From assembly GCA_045614605.1 (NCBI GenBank), contig JAZLDH010000003.1:1-29803 (forward strand): 29,803 nucleotides of DNA. Reading direction: 5' to 3'. A model generated the notes under the pieces. That model had not been told where the DNA came from. It ran no database searches and saw only the letters and a program-made list of their open reading frames with translations. The translations under genes and the position numbers were made by a program. The first letter of the stretch is position 1, and the number at the start of each line of letters is the position of its first letter. This DNA comes from Onthomorpha sp937906975. GTDB taxonomy: Bacteria; Bacteroidota; Bacteroidia; Bacteroidales; P3. Below, piece after piece: positions 16,527 through 25,900 of the stretch.

Positions 16527-18038
16527 ATGAGTAGTGTAGTAAGTAGAGGTAAAATATCTCAAATAATCGGTGCTGTGATAGACGTAAACTTTCCAGCAGG
16601 CGAAGCACTTCCTAATATTTATGACGCTTTACGCGTTATTAAACAAGATGGTGGAGAACTAATTTTAGAATGCCAACAAGACATAGGAGAAAACACAGTT
16701 AGAACCATCGCAATGGACTCAACAGACGGTTTACAACGTGGTTTGGTTGTAGAAAACCTTGGAGAACCTATTTCTATGCCTGTGGGTGAGGATATAAATG
16801 GAAGACTTTTCAACGTAATTGGTCAAACTATTGACGGAATTGACCCTGTTAAAAAAGAAAAATCTTATCCTATACACAGAACTCCTCCAAAATTTGAAAA
16901 TCTTTCTACTTCAACAGAAGTTTTATATACAGGTATTAAAGTTATTGACTTGATTGAGCCTTACGCAAAGGGAGGTAAAATCGGTCTATTCGGAGGAGCC
17001 GGTGTTGGAAAGACAGTTTTCATTCAAGAAATGATTAACAACATCGCTAAAAAATACTCTGGACAATCTGTTTTCGCAGGAGTTGGAGAAAGAACTCGTG
17101 AGGGAAATGACCTACTTAGAGAAATGATTGAGAGTGGTGTTATTTCTTACGGAGAAGAGTTTAAAGAAGATATGTTAAAAGGCGGTTGGGATTTGTCAAA
17201 GGTAGATAAAGAAGCTTTAAAGAATAGTAAATGTACTCTTGTCTTTGGACAAATGAACGAACCTCCAGGAGCAAGAGCAAGAGTTGCGCTTGCAGGTTTG
17301 ACTGTTGCAGAATACTATCGTGATGGTGATGAAACAACAGGAGGAAAAGACATTCTATTATTTATTGACAATATATTCCGTTTCACTCAAGCAGGTAGTG
17401 AGGTGTCAGCCTTGTTAGGACGTATGCCTTCAGCGGTAGGTTATCAACCAACCTTAGCTTCTGAAATGGGTATCATGCAAGAGCGTATCACATCTACTAA
17501 CAGAGGTTCTATTACTTCAGTGCAAGCGGTGTATGTGCCAGCGGACGACTTAACAGACCCTGCTCCAGCAACTACTTTCGCACACTTAGATGCTCAAACC
17601 GTGTTATCAAGAAAAATTAGTGAGTTAGGTATTTATCCTGCTGTGGATCCATTGGAATCAAGTTCAAGAATCTTAACTCCAGAAGTAGTTGGAGATTTAC
17701 ATTATCAAACTGCACAAAGAGTAAAAATGATTCTACAAAGATATTCTGAACTTCAAGATATTATTGCCATCTTAGGTATGGAAGAATTGTCAGAAGAAGA
17801 CAGATTAACTGTAGCAAGAGCAAGACGTGTTCAAAGATTCTTGTCTCAACCTTTCCACGTTGCAGAACAATTCACAGGTATACCTGGCGCATTCGTTTCA
17901 ATAGAAGATACAATCAAAGGTTTCAACATGATTATGGACGGAGAAGTGGACGAATATCCAGAAGCAGCCTTCATGATGGTTGGAACAATTGAAGAAGCCA
18001 TAGAAAAAGGAAAGAAATTGATGGCAGCCGCTAAATAA
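16527..18038 (+). CDS. atpD: ATP synthase F1 subunit beta
   Basis: The 503-residue catalytic subunit of F1 ATP synthase is unmistakable: Walker A GGAGVGKT near residues 157-164, GERTREGNDL, Walker B LLFIDNIFRFTQAGSEVSALLG, the catalytic-site segment MPSAVGYQPTLA, and the DELSEED-like segment seen as EELSEED. It interconverts ADP/ATP on the cytoplasmic side of the F-type complex. It is paired only with atpC (11-bp gap). The other ATP synthase genes are not adjacent in this window; upstream is an unrelated divergent operon and downstream a convergent one. Confidence 0.98.
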   Translation: MSSVVSRGKISQIIGAVIDVNFPAGEALPNIYDALRVIKQDGGELILECQQDIGENTVRTIAMDSTDGLQRGLVVENLGEPISMPVGEDINGRLFNVIGQTIDGIDPVKKEKSYPIHRTPPKFENLSTSTEVLYTGIKVIDLIEPYAKGGKIGLFGGAGVGKTVFIQEMINNIAKKYSGQSVFAGVGERTREGNDLLREMIESGVISYGEEFKEDMLKGGWDLSKVDKEALKNSKCTLVFGQMNEPPGARARVALAGLTVAEYYRDGDETTGGKDILLFIDNIFRFTQAGSEVSALLGRMPSAVGYQPTLASEMGIMQERITSTNRGSITSVQAVYVPADDLTDPAPATTFAHLDAQTVLSRKISELGIYPAVDPLESSSRILTPEVVGDLHYQTAQRVKMILQRYSELQDIIAILGMEELSEEDRLTVARARRVQRFLSQPFHVAEQFTGIPGAFVSIEDTIKGFNMIMDGEVDEYPEAAFMMVGTIEEAIEKGKKLMAAAK

Positions 18039-18049
18039 AAAGCAAAGAT

Positions 18050-18286
18050 ATGAAACTAACTATAGTAAGTCCAGAAGAAACTCTTTACGAAGGGGAAGTA
18101 AAATCGGTAAAGATGCAAGGAATTGATGGTAAATTCCAAGTATTAAACAATCACGCTCCTTTGATTTCTGCTCTTGACAAAGGCGAAATCAAGATAGAAG
18201 AAACATCTGGCGAGCAAAAAACCTTTGAAATAAACAGCGGTTTAGTAGAACTTTCTAATAACGAGATTCAGATTTTAGCTCAATAG
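18050..18286 (+). CDS. atpC: ATP synthase F1 subunit epsilon, short form
   Basis: This 78-residue protein has the N-terminal beta-barrel of epsilon: MKLTIVSPEETLYEGEVKSV, DGKFQVLNNHAPLISALDKG, and SGLVELSNNEIQIL. It lacks the C-terminal helical hairpin (about 50 residues) that mediates inhibition in E. coli, as is common in Bacteroidetes. It links the rotor shaft to the c-ring. Its last 32 bases overlap the 3' end of the convergent CWC gene. Confidence 0.93.
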   Translation: MKLTIVSPEETLYEGEVKSVKMQGIDGKFQVLNNHAPLISALDKGEIKIEETSGEQKTFEINSGLVELSNNEIQILAQ

Positions 18287-18449
18287 GTTGAGCGTAAAGA
18301 GATAAACAATCTTCACAAAGACATTCACTCCATTTGGATTGAATGTCTTTTCTTTTTTCTTCACTTAGATAATATTTTGTACAAAAACATTCTGCGTTGT
18401 GTTTGCATTCAAATTCCTTTCCGCAACGTGGGCACACTACTTTTCGCAT
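18255..18449 (-). CDS. Small cysteine-rich CWC-type protein
   Basis: The protein is 64 residues with eight cysteines: CPRCGKEFEC at the start, CFCTKYYLS in the middle and ECLCEDCL near the end. This pattern fits the Cysteine-rich CWC family, small metal-binding proteins of unknown role. It starts 6 bp after the stop of the sigma-54 activator gene and is probably cotranscribed with it. Its end overlaps atpC on the other strand by 32 bp. Confidence 0.75.
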   Translation of the reverse strand: MRKVVCPRCGKEFECKHNAECFCTKYYLSEEKRKDIQSKWSECLCEDCLSLYAQPIELKSESRY

Positions 18450-18455
18450 ATCGTC

Positions 18456-19793
18456 TTATAATTTATCGTCTTGAATTAATTTATAAATCTTTGTTTTGCT
18501 AATTCCTAATTTATCGGCAACTATTCTAACTTTATTATCATATTTTTCTAAGAAATGTTTTATGATAATGTTTTCATAATCCTCCATAGTACGCTCAACT
18601 TCTAAAAAGTCTCGTTTTCTGACATTTCTAACCATTAAAGAAAGGTCTTCAAACCTTATTGTATTTTCACTACACAATACTACGGCTAATTCTATTATGG
18701 ATTTCAATTCTCTAACATTACCCGGAAAGTCATATTCCATTAAGGCAGTTTTTGCAGAATCGGATAATTTACAAATAGGCTTTTTATTCTTTGCACAAAA
18801 GTCGTTTATAAATGTTTCAGCCAATAGAATAATATCACTTCCTCTTTCTCTAAGTCGCGGAACGTTGATTGTAAGTCCCATCAATCGGTAATACAAATCT
18901 TCTCTAAACAATCCCTTTTCTATTAGCGATTCCATATCAACGTGTGTTGCGATAATCACTCTTACATTTATAGGTATCTCGCCATTCCCTCCAAGTCTTG
19001 TAATGCAACCCTCTTGTAAAACTCTCAAAAGCTTTACCTGCATTTTCAAACTCATATCCCCTATTTCATCTAAAAAGAGAGTTCCGTTATTTGCCTCTTC
19101 AAAAAATCCTATCTTCTTTGATACTGCTCCTGTAAATGTACCTTTTTCGTGTCCAAAAAACATACTTTCTGCCAATTCCTCAGGAATAGCCGCCACATTT
19201 ATTGCTACAAACGGATAGGCTGAACGTTTTGAAAGACGATGTATGCGTTTTGCTACAACATCTTTCCCTGTTCCTGTTTCTCCGTAAATACATACATTTA
19301 TATCTGTTTGTGCTGCTTTATCTATCAAATAATTCACTTGTTCCATCTTAGGAGAATTTGTTACAAAACAAAATCTATCTTCAATAGATACAAGTTTCTT
19401 TTTCAGTTTACTCTCATTATGAATATTTATCATGTGATTCCATATCATATCTATCATAATAGGAGAAACTCTTATTAAATCTACCACATTAGGTTCATAT
19501 AATATGTCTTTTGAGTTTAAAATAAAATCCTCAGGCACGATACATATAATTTTTGTATCTTTAAAATTCTTTCTAAGCAAAAGAATCAATTCATCAGTAG
19601 AAAAAGTTGATGAAAAATTGTAATACAAAACCAAAGCATCTGCACGATTTGTTTTGTTTTGAGCCAGTAAAAAACTTTTAACGTCCTTAATTACATCACA
19701 ATTCCAAAACTGATTCGTACTCAATCTACGAACAATTCTATCATTGTAAACACTGTCATTAGAAACAATCGAAATAGAGAATTTTTGATTCAT
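18456..19793 (-). CDS. Sigma-54 dependent transcription activator with a degenerate N-terminal domain
   Basis: The 445-residue protein has three parts. Residues 1-~125 resemble a response-regulator receiver in length and layout, but the usual acidic pocket and phosphate-accepting Asp are not visible (SIVSND at the first strand, DALVLYYNFSS where the Asp should be). Residues ~145-375 are an AAA+ domain: Walker A GETGTGKD (171-178), sigma-54 contact loop GTFTGA (218-223; most members have GAFTGA), Walker B LFLDEIGD (239-246), and arginine-finger region PRLRERGSD. The end (~405-445) is a Fis-type HTH (VRIVADKLGISKTKIYKLI). It activates sigma-54 promoters; its signal and targets are unknown. It is divergent from the mutase gene. 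Confidence 0.9.
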   Translation of the reverse strand: MNQKFSISIVSNDSVYNDRIVRRLSTNQFWNCDVIKDVKSFLLAQNKTNRADALVLYYNFSSTFSTDELILLLRKNFKDTKIICIVPEDFILNSKDILYEPNVVDLIRVSPIMIDMIWNHMINIHNESKLKKKLVSIEDRFCFVTNSPKMEQVNYLIDKAAQTDINVCIYGETGTGKDVVAKRIHRLSKRSAYPFVAINVAAIPEELAESMFFGHEKGTFTGAVSKKIGFFEEANNGTLFLDEIGDMSLKMQVKLLRVLQEGCITRLGGNGEIPINVRVIIATHVDMESLIEKGLFREDLYYRLMGLTINVPRLRERGSDIILLAETFINDFCAKNKKPICKLSDSAKTALMEYDFPGNVRELKSIIELAVVLCSENTIRFEDLSLMVRNVRKRDFLEVERTMEDYENIIIKHFLEKYDNKVRIVADKLGISKTKIYKLIQDDKL

Positions 19794-19823
19794 AAAAACA
19801 TTCCTAATAGGTTAAACGGTCGG

Positions 19824-19855
19824 CAAAAGTATATATTTAGTCAAACAAAAACAAA
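19824..19855 (-). promoter_or_regulatory. Promoter of the sigma-54 activator gene
   Basis: On the minus strand, TTTG (19855-19852), 20 bp and TACTTTTG (19831-19824) match both boxes, 30 bp upstream of the ATG. It is back to back with the mutase promoter. Confidence 0.75.
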
Positions 19856-19881
19856 TATTTCTTAGAAAAAGCAGTAATTTT

Positions 19882-19913
19882 ATTGGAAAGTTCAAAATAA
19901 ACAAGTAACTTTG
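19882..19913 (+). promoter_or_regulatory. Promoter of methylmalonyl-CoA mutase gene
   Basis: ATTG (19882-19885; one mismatch to TTTG), 20 bp and TAACTTTG (19906-19913). The 5' UTR would be about 37 bases. Confidence 0.7.
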
Positions 19914-19956
19914 CACGCTAAAAGTAATATTGAAGTAAAATAAAAAAATAAGTATA

Positions 19957-22107
19957 ATGAGACCGAATTTCACAAACATCGATTTCAAATCATTTGCACC
20001 TGCAACTGATTTTGGAGCATGGGAAAAAGAAGTTGGTAATGCAAAGAATTGGATTACTACTGAACAAATTGGAGTAAAGCCTGTCTATGGAAAATCAGAC
20101 TTAGAAGGCATGGAACACTTAAATTACGCAGCTGGTATAGCACCAAACTTACGTGGACCATACTCAACAATGTATGTAATGAGACCTTGGACAGTACGTC
20201 AATACGCAGGTTTCTCAACAGCAGAAGAAAGTAACGCTTTCTATCGCCGTAACATTGCAGCAGGACAAAAAGGACTTTCATGTGCTTTTGACCTTGCTAC
20301 ACACAGAGGATATGACGCAGACCACGAAAGAGTAGTCGGAGACGTAGGAAAAGCGGGCGTTAGTATATGTTCAATAGAGGATATGAAAATCCTTTTTGAT
20401 CAAATCCCATTAGACAAGATGTCAGTTTCAATGACAATGAACGGAGCAGTACTTCCAATTCTTTCGTTCTACATCATTGCAGCAGAAGAACAAGGAGTTT
20501 CAATGGATAAATTATCAGGAACAATCCAAAACGACATTTTAAAAGAGTTTATGGTGCGTAACACATACATTTATCCACCAAAACCATCAATGAAGATAAT
20601 CGCAGACATCTTTGAATTTACTTCAAAGAACATGCCAAAATTCAACTCTATCTCTATTTCAGGATACCACATGCAAGAAGCAGGAGCAACATGCGACATA
20701 GAAATGGCATACACTCTTGCAGACGGTTTAGAATACCTAAGAGCAGGTATCAATGCAGGAATGAGCGTAGACCAATTCGCACCAAGACTATCATTCTTCT
20801 GGGCGATAGGAATGAATCACTTCATGGAAATAGCAAAAATGCGTGCAGCAAGAATGCTTTGGGCTAAATTAGTAAACCAATTCAACCCAAAAAATCCAAA
20901 ATCTCTTGCTTTACGTACACACAGCCAAACATCAGGTTGGTCATTAACAGAACAAGATCCATTCAACAACGTAGGAAGAACATGTATCGAAGCATTAGGT
21001 GCAGCATTAGGACACACACAATCACTTCATACAAACGCATTAGACGAAGCTATTGCACTTCCAACAGACTTCTCAGCTCGTATTGCGCGTAACACACAAA
21101 TCTATCTTCAAGAAGAAACAAACATTTGCAGAAGCGTTGACCCATGGGCAGGAAGTTACTATGTTGAAAGCCTAACTCACGAAATAGCTCACAAAGCATG
21201 GGGACATATCCAAGAAGTTGAAAAGCTTGGTGGTATGGCAGCTGCAATCGAAAGCGGTATTCCAAAGATGAGAATCGAAGAAGCTTCAGCAAGAAAACAA
21301 GCAAGAATAGACTCACAAAAAGATACTATCCTTGGAGTAAACAAATATCGTCTTGCAAAAGAAGATCAAATAGACACATTAGAAATTGACAACACTGCTG
21401 TAAGAGAACAACAAATCAAACGTTTAGCAGAACTTAGAGCAAACAGAAACGAAGCAGACGTACAATCAGCATTAGAAGCATTATCAAACGTAGCTGCAAC
21501 AGGCGAAGGCAACTTATTAGAATACTCAGTTGATGCAGCAAGAAAACGTGCTTCATTAGGTGAAATCTCTTACGCATTAGAAAAACATTTCGGACGTTAC
21601 AAAGCAAAAATAAATCTTATATCAGGCGTGTATTCAGCAGATGCAAAAGACAATGCAAGCTTCAAGAAAGCACAAGAATTATGTGATGAGTTTGCAAAAC
21701 AAGAAGGTAGAAGACCTCGTATCATGATCGCAAAAATGGGACAAGACGGACACGATAGAGGAGCAAAAGTAGTAGCAACAGGATATGCTGACTTAGGCTT
21801 TGACGTAGATATGGGACCATTGTTCCAAACTCCTGCAGAAAGTGCAAAACAAGCAGTAGAAAACGACGTACACATCGTTGGAGTTTCTTCTCTTGCAGCA
21901 GGACACAAAACATTAGTTCCACAAATCATAGAAGAGCTTAAGAAACTTGGAAGAGAAGACATAATGGTAGTTGTCGGAGGAGTTATCCCACCACAAGATT
22001 ACGACTTCTTATACCAAGCAGGTGCAGCAGCAATCTTCGGACCTGGCTCAATCATCTCTGAAAGTGCGACTAAGATGTTAGAACTTCTTTTAGAAGCAAG
22101 AAAATAA
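19957..22107 (+). CDS. mutB: Methylmalonyl-CoA mutase, large (catalytic) subunit
   Basis: The 716-residue enzyme interconverts methylmalonyl-CoA and succinyl-CoA in propionate metabolism using adenosylcobalamin. The TIM-barrel half shows YSTMYVMRPWTVRQYAGFST, GLSCAFDLATHRGYD and RTHSQTSGWSLTEQDPFNN. The C-terminal B12 domain has the D-x-H-x-x-G motif as DGHDRG (597-602), with His599 as the cobalt ligand. The presence of this motif and the length mark it as the catalytic subunit. In many Bacteroidetes the small subunit gene is adjacent, but none is found on either side here. A strong terminator follows. Confidence 0.96.
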   Translation: MRPNFTNIDFKSFAPATDFGAWEKEVGNAKNWITTEQIGVKPVYGKSDLEGMEHLNYAAGIAPNLRGPYSTMYVMRPWTVRQYAGFSTAEESNAFYRRNIAAGQKGLSCAFDLATHRGYDADHERVVGDVGKAGVSICSIEDMKILFDQIPLDKMSVSMTMNGAVLPILSFYIIAAEEQGVSMDKLSGTIQNDILKEFMVRNTYIYPPKPSMKIIADIFEFTSKNMPKFNSISISGYHMQEAGATCDIEMAYTLADGLEYLRAGINAGMSVDQFAPRLSFFWAIGMNHFMEIAKMRAARMLWAKLVNQFNPKNPKSLALRTHSQTSGWSLTEQDPFNNVGRTCIEALGAALGHTQSLHTNALDEAIALPTDFSARIARNTQIYLQEETNICRSVDPWAGSYYVESLTHEIAHKAWGHIQEVEKLGGMAAAIESGIPKMRIEEASARKQARIDSQKDTILGVNKYRLAKEDQIDTLEIDNTAVREQQIKRLAELRANRNEADVQSALEALSNVAATGEGNLLEYSVDAARKRASLGEISYALEKHFGRYKAKINLISGVYSADAKDNASFKKAQELCDEFAKQEGRRPRIMIAKMGQDGHDRGAKVVATGYADLGFDVDMGPLFQTPAESAKQAVENDVHIVGVSSLAAGHKTLVPQIIEELKKLGREDIMVVVGGVIPPQDYDFLYQAGAAAIFGPGSIISESATKMLELLLEARK

Positions 22108-22140
22108 CACATTACGCAAAAATACATTTTTCATGATTTC

Positions 22141-22170
22141 AGCCCGAAAGACTATTCTTTCGGGCTTTTT
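22141..22170 (+). terminator. Rho-independent terminator of the mutase gene
   Basis: AGCCCGAAAG (22141-22150) and CTTTCGGGCT (22157-22166) form a 10-bp stem with a 6-base loop, followed by TTTT. Confidence 0.9.
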
Positions 22171-22370
22171 CTTTGCAACAAAGCAAAAATTACATAAGCC
22201 CTACCCGCAAATAAAACAAAAACAACACTCCCAACGCCATTATCAAGAACACTTAACCAAGCTGGCGAATCCATTGAGTAAACAAGGAAAATAAAATGCT
22301 CAATATTATGCACAAGCAAAATAACCACAACAGCAAAACCCCTCAACATTTCCAAGCACTTGCAAAGCAC
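22152..22370 (-). pseudogene. Truncated N-terminal piece of a DUF418/acyltransferase-like membrane protein
   Basis: The remnant has about 72 residues containing LRGFAVVVILLVHNIEHF and a second helix DNGVGSVVFVLFAGRAYVIFALL. This matches the first two membrane helices of DUF418-type proteins, which normally exceed 350 residues. The homology stops after FALL, and the last residues (QRKSPKE) are read from the mutase terminator. The gene was therefore cut by a deletion or rearrangement exactly next to that terminator. There is no convincing ATG or promoter at the 5' end; GTG at 22370 is the longest possible start. It is probably not functional and marks the left edge of the accessory region. Confidence 0.7.
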
Positions 22371-22379
22371 AAAATAATC

Positions 22380-22447
22380 CTTTGATTTAATTTTTTATTT
22401 CTTTGGAATAATTTTCTAAAGCAAAGAAAAAATTTCAAAAAGCAAAG
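22380..22447. repeat. 21-bp-period repeat group left of array 1 (4 cores)
   Basis: CTTTG at 22380 and 22401, and CAAAG (the same core inverted) at 22422 and 22443, are all 21 bp apart with A/T-rich 16-base linkers. The group is self-complementary (AATCCTTTG with CAAAGGATT) and can fold into a long hairpin. The rest of 22448-22525 shows no gene. Confidence 0.65.
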
Positions 22448-22525
22448 GATTAAATTTCAAAATCCTTTACACCCTATTTCTAAACAAAAAAAGTGATTAG
22501 ACTTTCTCCCTAATCACTAAACTCT

Positions 22526-22624
22526 CCCTTTAATAGTAGAAATTAAATGCGTCTTATAGACACCAAAGTTTAAGGTTGGGGATAGAATATCTACAATAGT
22601 AGAAATTAAATGTGTCTTTTAGAC
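22526..22624 (-). CRISPR. CRISPR array 1: two repeats, one spacer, Cas12a-type handle
   Basis: Repeats are at 22526-22561 and 22589-22624 (36 bp) around a 27-bp spacer (22562-22588). Read on the minus strand, the repeat begins GTCTAAAAGAC and ends with AATTTCTACTATTGTAGAT, whose TCTAC-TATT-GTAGA hairpin is the known Cas12a/Cas12a2 crRNA handle. The leader is therefore on the right and transcription is leftward, opposite to the cas operon. The distal repeat (22526-22561) has lost the last six bases of the handle stem and is the degenerate terminal repeat. The spacer read on the plus strand gives PKFKVGDR. Confidence 0.93.
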
Positions 22625-22810
22625 AGGTGTTTCTGTGTAAAAGACTTTGCAAAGGTATGAATTGTTTGATTATCAAGCAAATATTTTTAAATATTTCTTT
22701 GCTTAAAAAAGACTTATTTACCCCACCCCTTTTTTGAGTCTTTGCTTTAAAGTTTGAAAATCAAAGAATTAAACACAAATCAATAAAATGTAGAGACCGA
22801 GGTTTGCAAA
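22625..22810 (-). promoter_or_regulatory. Leader of CRISPR array 1
   Basis: From 22636 to 22810 this sequence is closely similar to 28899-29072 beside array 2. Shared blocks are the promoter (22650-22681), TTTACCCCACCCCTTTTTT near 22717-22735, TTTGCTTTAAA and ATCAAAGAATTAA, and TGTAGAGACCGAGGTTTGCA near 22789-22808. The 11 bases between the conserved leader and the first repeat (22625-22635) differ between the arrays. Confidence 0.85.
22650..22681 (-). promoter_or_regulatory. Promoter of CRISPR array 1
   Basis: On the minus strand, TTTG (22681-22678), 20 bp and TACCTTTG (22657-22650) match both Bacteroidetes boxes. The expected start near 22645 would make the transcript begin with GUCUUUUA, which can pair with UAAAAGAC of the first repeat. 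Confidence 0.85.
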
Positions 22811-22822
22811 GAAGAAAAAAAG

Positions 22823-22890
22823 CAAATAAAAAATTAAAAAAAGTAAAGAAAAAATCTTTTTTTTCTTTGAAAAAATTTCAAAAAGCAAAG
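22823..22890. repeat. 21-bp-period repeat group in the cas12a2 upstream region
   Basis: Cores CAAAT 22823, TAAAG 22844, CTTTG 22865 and CAAAG 22886 have the same 21-bp spacing; the first two are degenerate. The stretch 22869-22890 is identical over 22 bases to 22426-22447 on the other side of array 1. Confidence 0.55.
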
Positions 22891-22901
22891 AGTTTTTTTC
22901 T

Positions 22902-22909
22902 TAACTTTG
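22902..22909 (+). promoter_or_regulatory. -7 promoter box of the cas12a2 operon
   Basis: TAACTTTG fits TAnnTTTG and lies 35 bp before the ATG. The best -33 candidate is TTTC at 22876-22879 (22-bp spacing), inside the 21-bp repeat group. Confidence 0.5.
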
Positions 22910-22944
22910 TGATATTGTAATAACATATTAAATTTATCATAATT

Positions 22945-25900
22945 ATGGAGAACTTTCAAATTAGAAAATCTTTAAGATTCAAACTTGAATCTAATGAAAA
23001 CAACAATTTAATTGAAGACAAGATTGATAACATTTACGATCTTGAAGATTTTGATTTAGTTAATTTTTCAACAAAATTAGGAATTTACCTTAATAATTTA
23101 AAAAATTATCTTTTTTATGAAAATGAAGAAAAAAAATTATGTACAAGATCTAATCTTATAGTGAGAAAAGAGTGCTTAAAAATATATGCTAAACAAGAAT
23201 TAGCTAAAGTAAAACAAAAAGAAAAAAAACAAGATGGAGAAAACAAACAATACTCAATAAAAGATCTAAAACTTGAAGATAAAATAAAACAAGTATACGA
23301 GTTTACTCAGCAAACACAGAAATCATTGTTAGAAGTTGCAAAAGAGGAAGAATATAATAGGGCAAGAAAAAGTAAAATATCAATTTTATTAAAGCGACTT
23401 AGTGCAAAGAATAGTTTACCTATGCTTGTTGATTTAGTGGAAAATATCATTGATAAAAAAGAAACGACAAATACAAGTTTAATTTTAATGTCGGCAGGTA
23501 AAAATTTAATTGCAAAATTAGAACAAGGAATTTTATATTTTCTACCAGAACAATCTAACGGAGTAGTAATAGCAAAAGCTTCGTTTAATTATTACACGAT
23601 TAATAAAACTTCTGGTGAATATTCAGATAAAATAAAAGAGTTAGAAAATAGCATAATTGTTGAAGAAGAAAAATTAGAAACTATTTTTAAAAACAAAAAA
23701 GAAATAATAAATGATATTTTAGACAAAGCTGATGGAAAGCAACTTCATTATGGAAATTCTCCTATCTTTAATTTCAAAAAACATGCAAGTTTAAGACAAA
23801 TCTTAAAAAATATTCGCGCTGAACAAAAAAGTGAATTTAACGAGCAAATGCAATATGGCATTACTTATAAAAAATTACAAGAAAGTGATTTGTATTTATT
23901 TTCTAATATAGAAAGAGAAGATTTTGATAAATATAGTGAATTAACAGAAGAAATAGAAAATTTAGCAGCACAGAAAAGTAAAACTAATGGAAATAATGAT
24001 AATAATTCTTTAAATACTTCTATTAAAAATAAAAAAAAGCAAAGAGGAAGTATATTACAAAATAAATTCAAAGATTATATTTCCTTTTCTGAAACATATA
24101 AAGAGATAGCCAAAACACATGGAAAATTATATTCACAACTTATCGGCATAGAAAAAGAAAAAGCAGAATCACAACTTTTGAATTATTGGGCTATGTTGTT
24201 AGAAGAAAATAATCAACATAAACTTGTCTTAATTCCAAAAGAGAATGCACAAGTTTGTTACAAAAGAGTAAAAGAATCAAATCGACAAGCCCATGACGCA
24301 AAACTTTATTGGTTTGAAAGTTTCACTTATAGAAGTTTACAAAAACTTTGTTTTGGCAATCCTTTGACTAATACTTTCTACCCTAACATAAAAGAATTGG
24401 TTGGAAATATAAGTGGAGAGTACAAATTTAACAATGACCAAGAAAAGATAAAGTTTTATAAAGATGTACTTAATACATCTTACGCAAAAAGTACTTTGAG
24501 TTTACCGAACGAAGAATTAAAAGAGAGTGTAATAAACAAAGACTTTAATAGTTTAGATGATTTCAAGATTGCTCTTGAACAAGTTTGCTATAAACGCAAT
24601 GTAAAAATCAATCCTGCTTTAATCAAAAGTTTAGAAGAAGAGTTTGATGCTCAAATTCTTGATATTACAAGTTACGACCTTAGAAGAACAAACGAAACTT
24701 ATCCTAATAAAGAAAAAGCTCATACAAAGATTTGGAGAGAATTTTGGAGCGAAGAAAATAAACAAAATAATTTTGACACAAGACTAAATCCTGAAATCAG
24801 CATAGTTTATCGCAAGGCTAAGGAAAGTAGAGTTGTTAAATACAAGATAGATCCTAAGATGAACAATCGCTATTTGTATGAACAATTAACATTAGTTACA
24901 AGTTTTTCTCAATATTGCAATTCTCCAAGTAAAAACCTTTCTTTCTTGACTACGGAAAAAGTACAAGAAACAATCAACAAATTTAACGAAAATATAAACA
25001 AAGAAAAATTTAGTTTTGCATTAGGCATTGATAACGGAGAGGTGGAACTTTCTACCTTGGGAGTTTATTTACCAGAATTTAATGATGGAGGTAAAAAAAG
25101 TAAGTTAGAAAAATTCAAGGACGTAGGAATATACGGCTTTGAAACTTTAACTATTAGAAAATTAAAATATAAGGAAAAGGATTACAAAGGAGAAGATAGA
25201 GAAATCATAAGGAATGCTTCTTATTTCTTGAATGAGGAGTTGTATTGCAGAACCTTTAACAAAACAAGTGAACAATTCAAAGAAATGTTTAAAGATGTAT
25301 TTGAAATAAAACATACTCTTACTTTGGATTTAAGCACTGCAAAAGTTATCAATGGGCATATCGTAACAAATGGTGATGTAATCTCGCTTTACAATCTTTG
25401 GTTAAAGCATGCACAACGCAATATTTATGAAATGAATGACCATGGTAAGAAAGAGACCATAAGAAACATTAAATTAATAGAAAGTGAAAAACTAAACGAA
25501 ACAGAAAAACGATATATAGTTGATAGCTTAAATAGAAAGAATAATAGATATAATAATTTAAGCGACGATGACAAAATAAAATATATTGATTGGTTATATA
25601 AATCTTGGGCTAAGAAGGAAGAGGAAAACGAAGAGTTTGAAAGAGTAAAGAAAAAGCAAATGAAAGGAAATTATTTAGAAGACTTCCTTTTGGCTGCAAG
25701 TTATGTTGGAGATAATTTAGAACCAGTTAAAGAGATTGCAAATTTTGAACCAATAAGACATATCTTTAAATTTAGAGAAGATTTTGTTAAGCTCTCTCCA
25801 AAAGAAGAAATAATGAAAAAAATTGATGAGTATAACACTAAAGAAGATGTTACTAAAAAAGATAGAATATCTAATGAAGAATTAGACTTAAAGTTAAATC

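Noticed and set aside
21597..21962. Minus-strand ORF of 121 codons inside mutB
   Set aside because: It is an antisense shadow over the B12-binding domain, whose own frame is strongly conserved.
22636..22810. tracrRNA or scout RNA encoded in the leader
   Set aside because: No stretch with convincing complementarity to the repeat was found beyond the short GTCTTTTA, and Cas12a-type effectors process crRNA without a tracrRNA.
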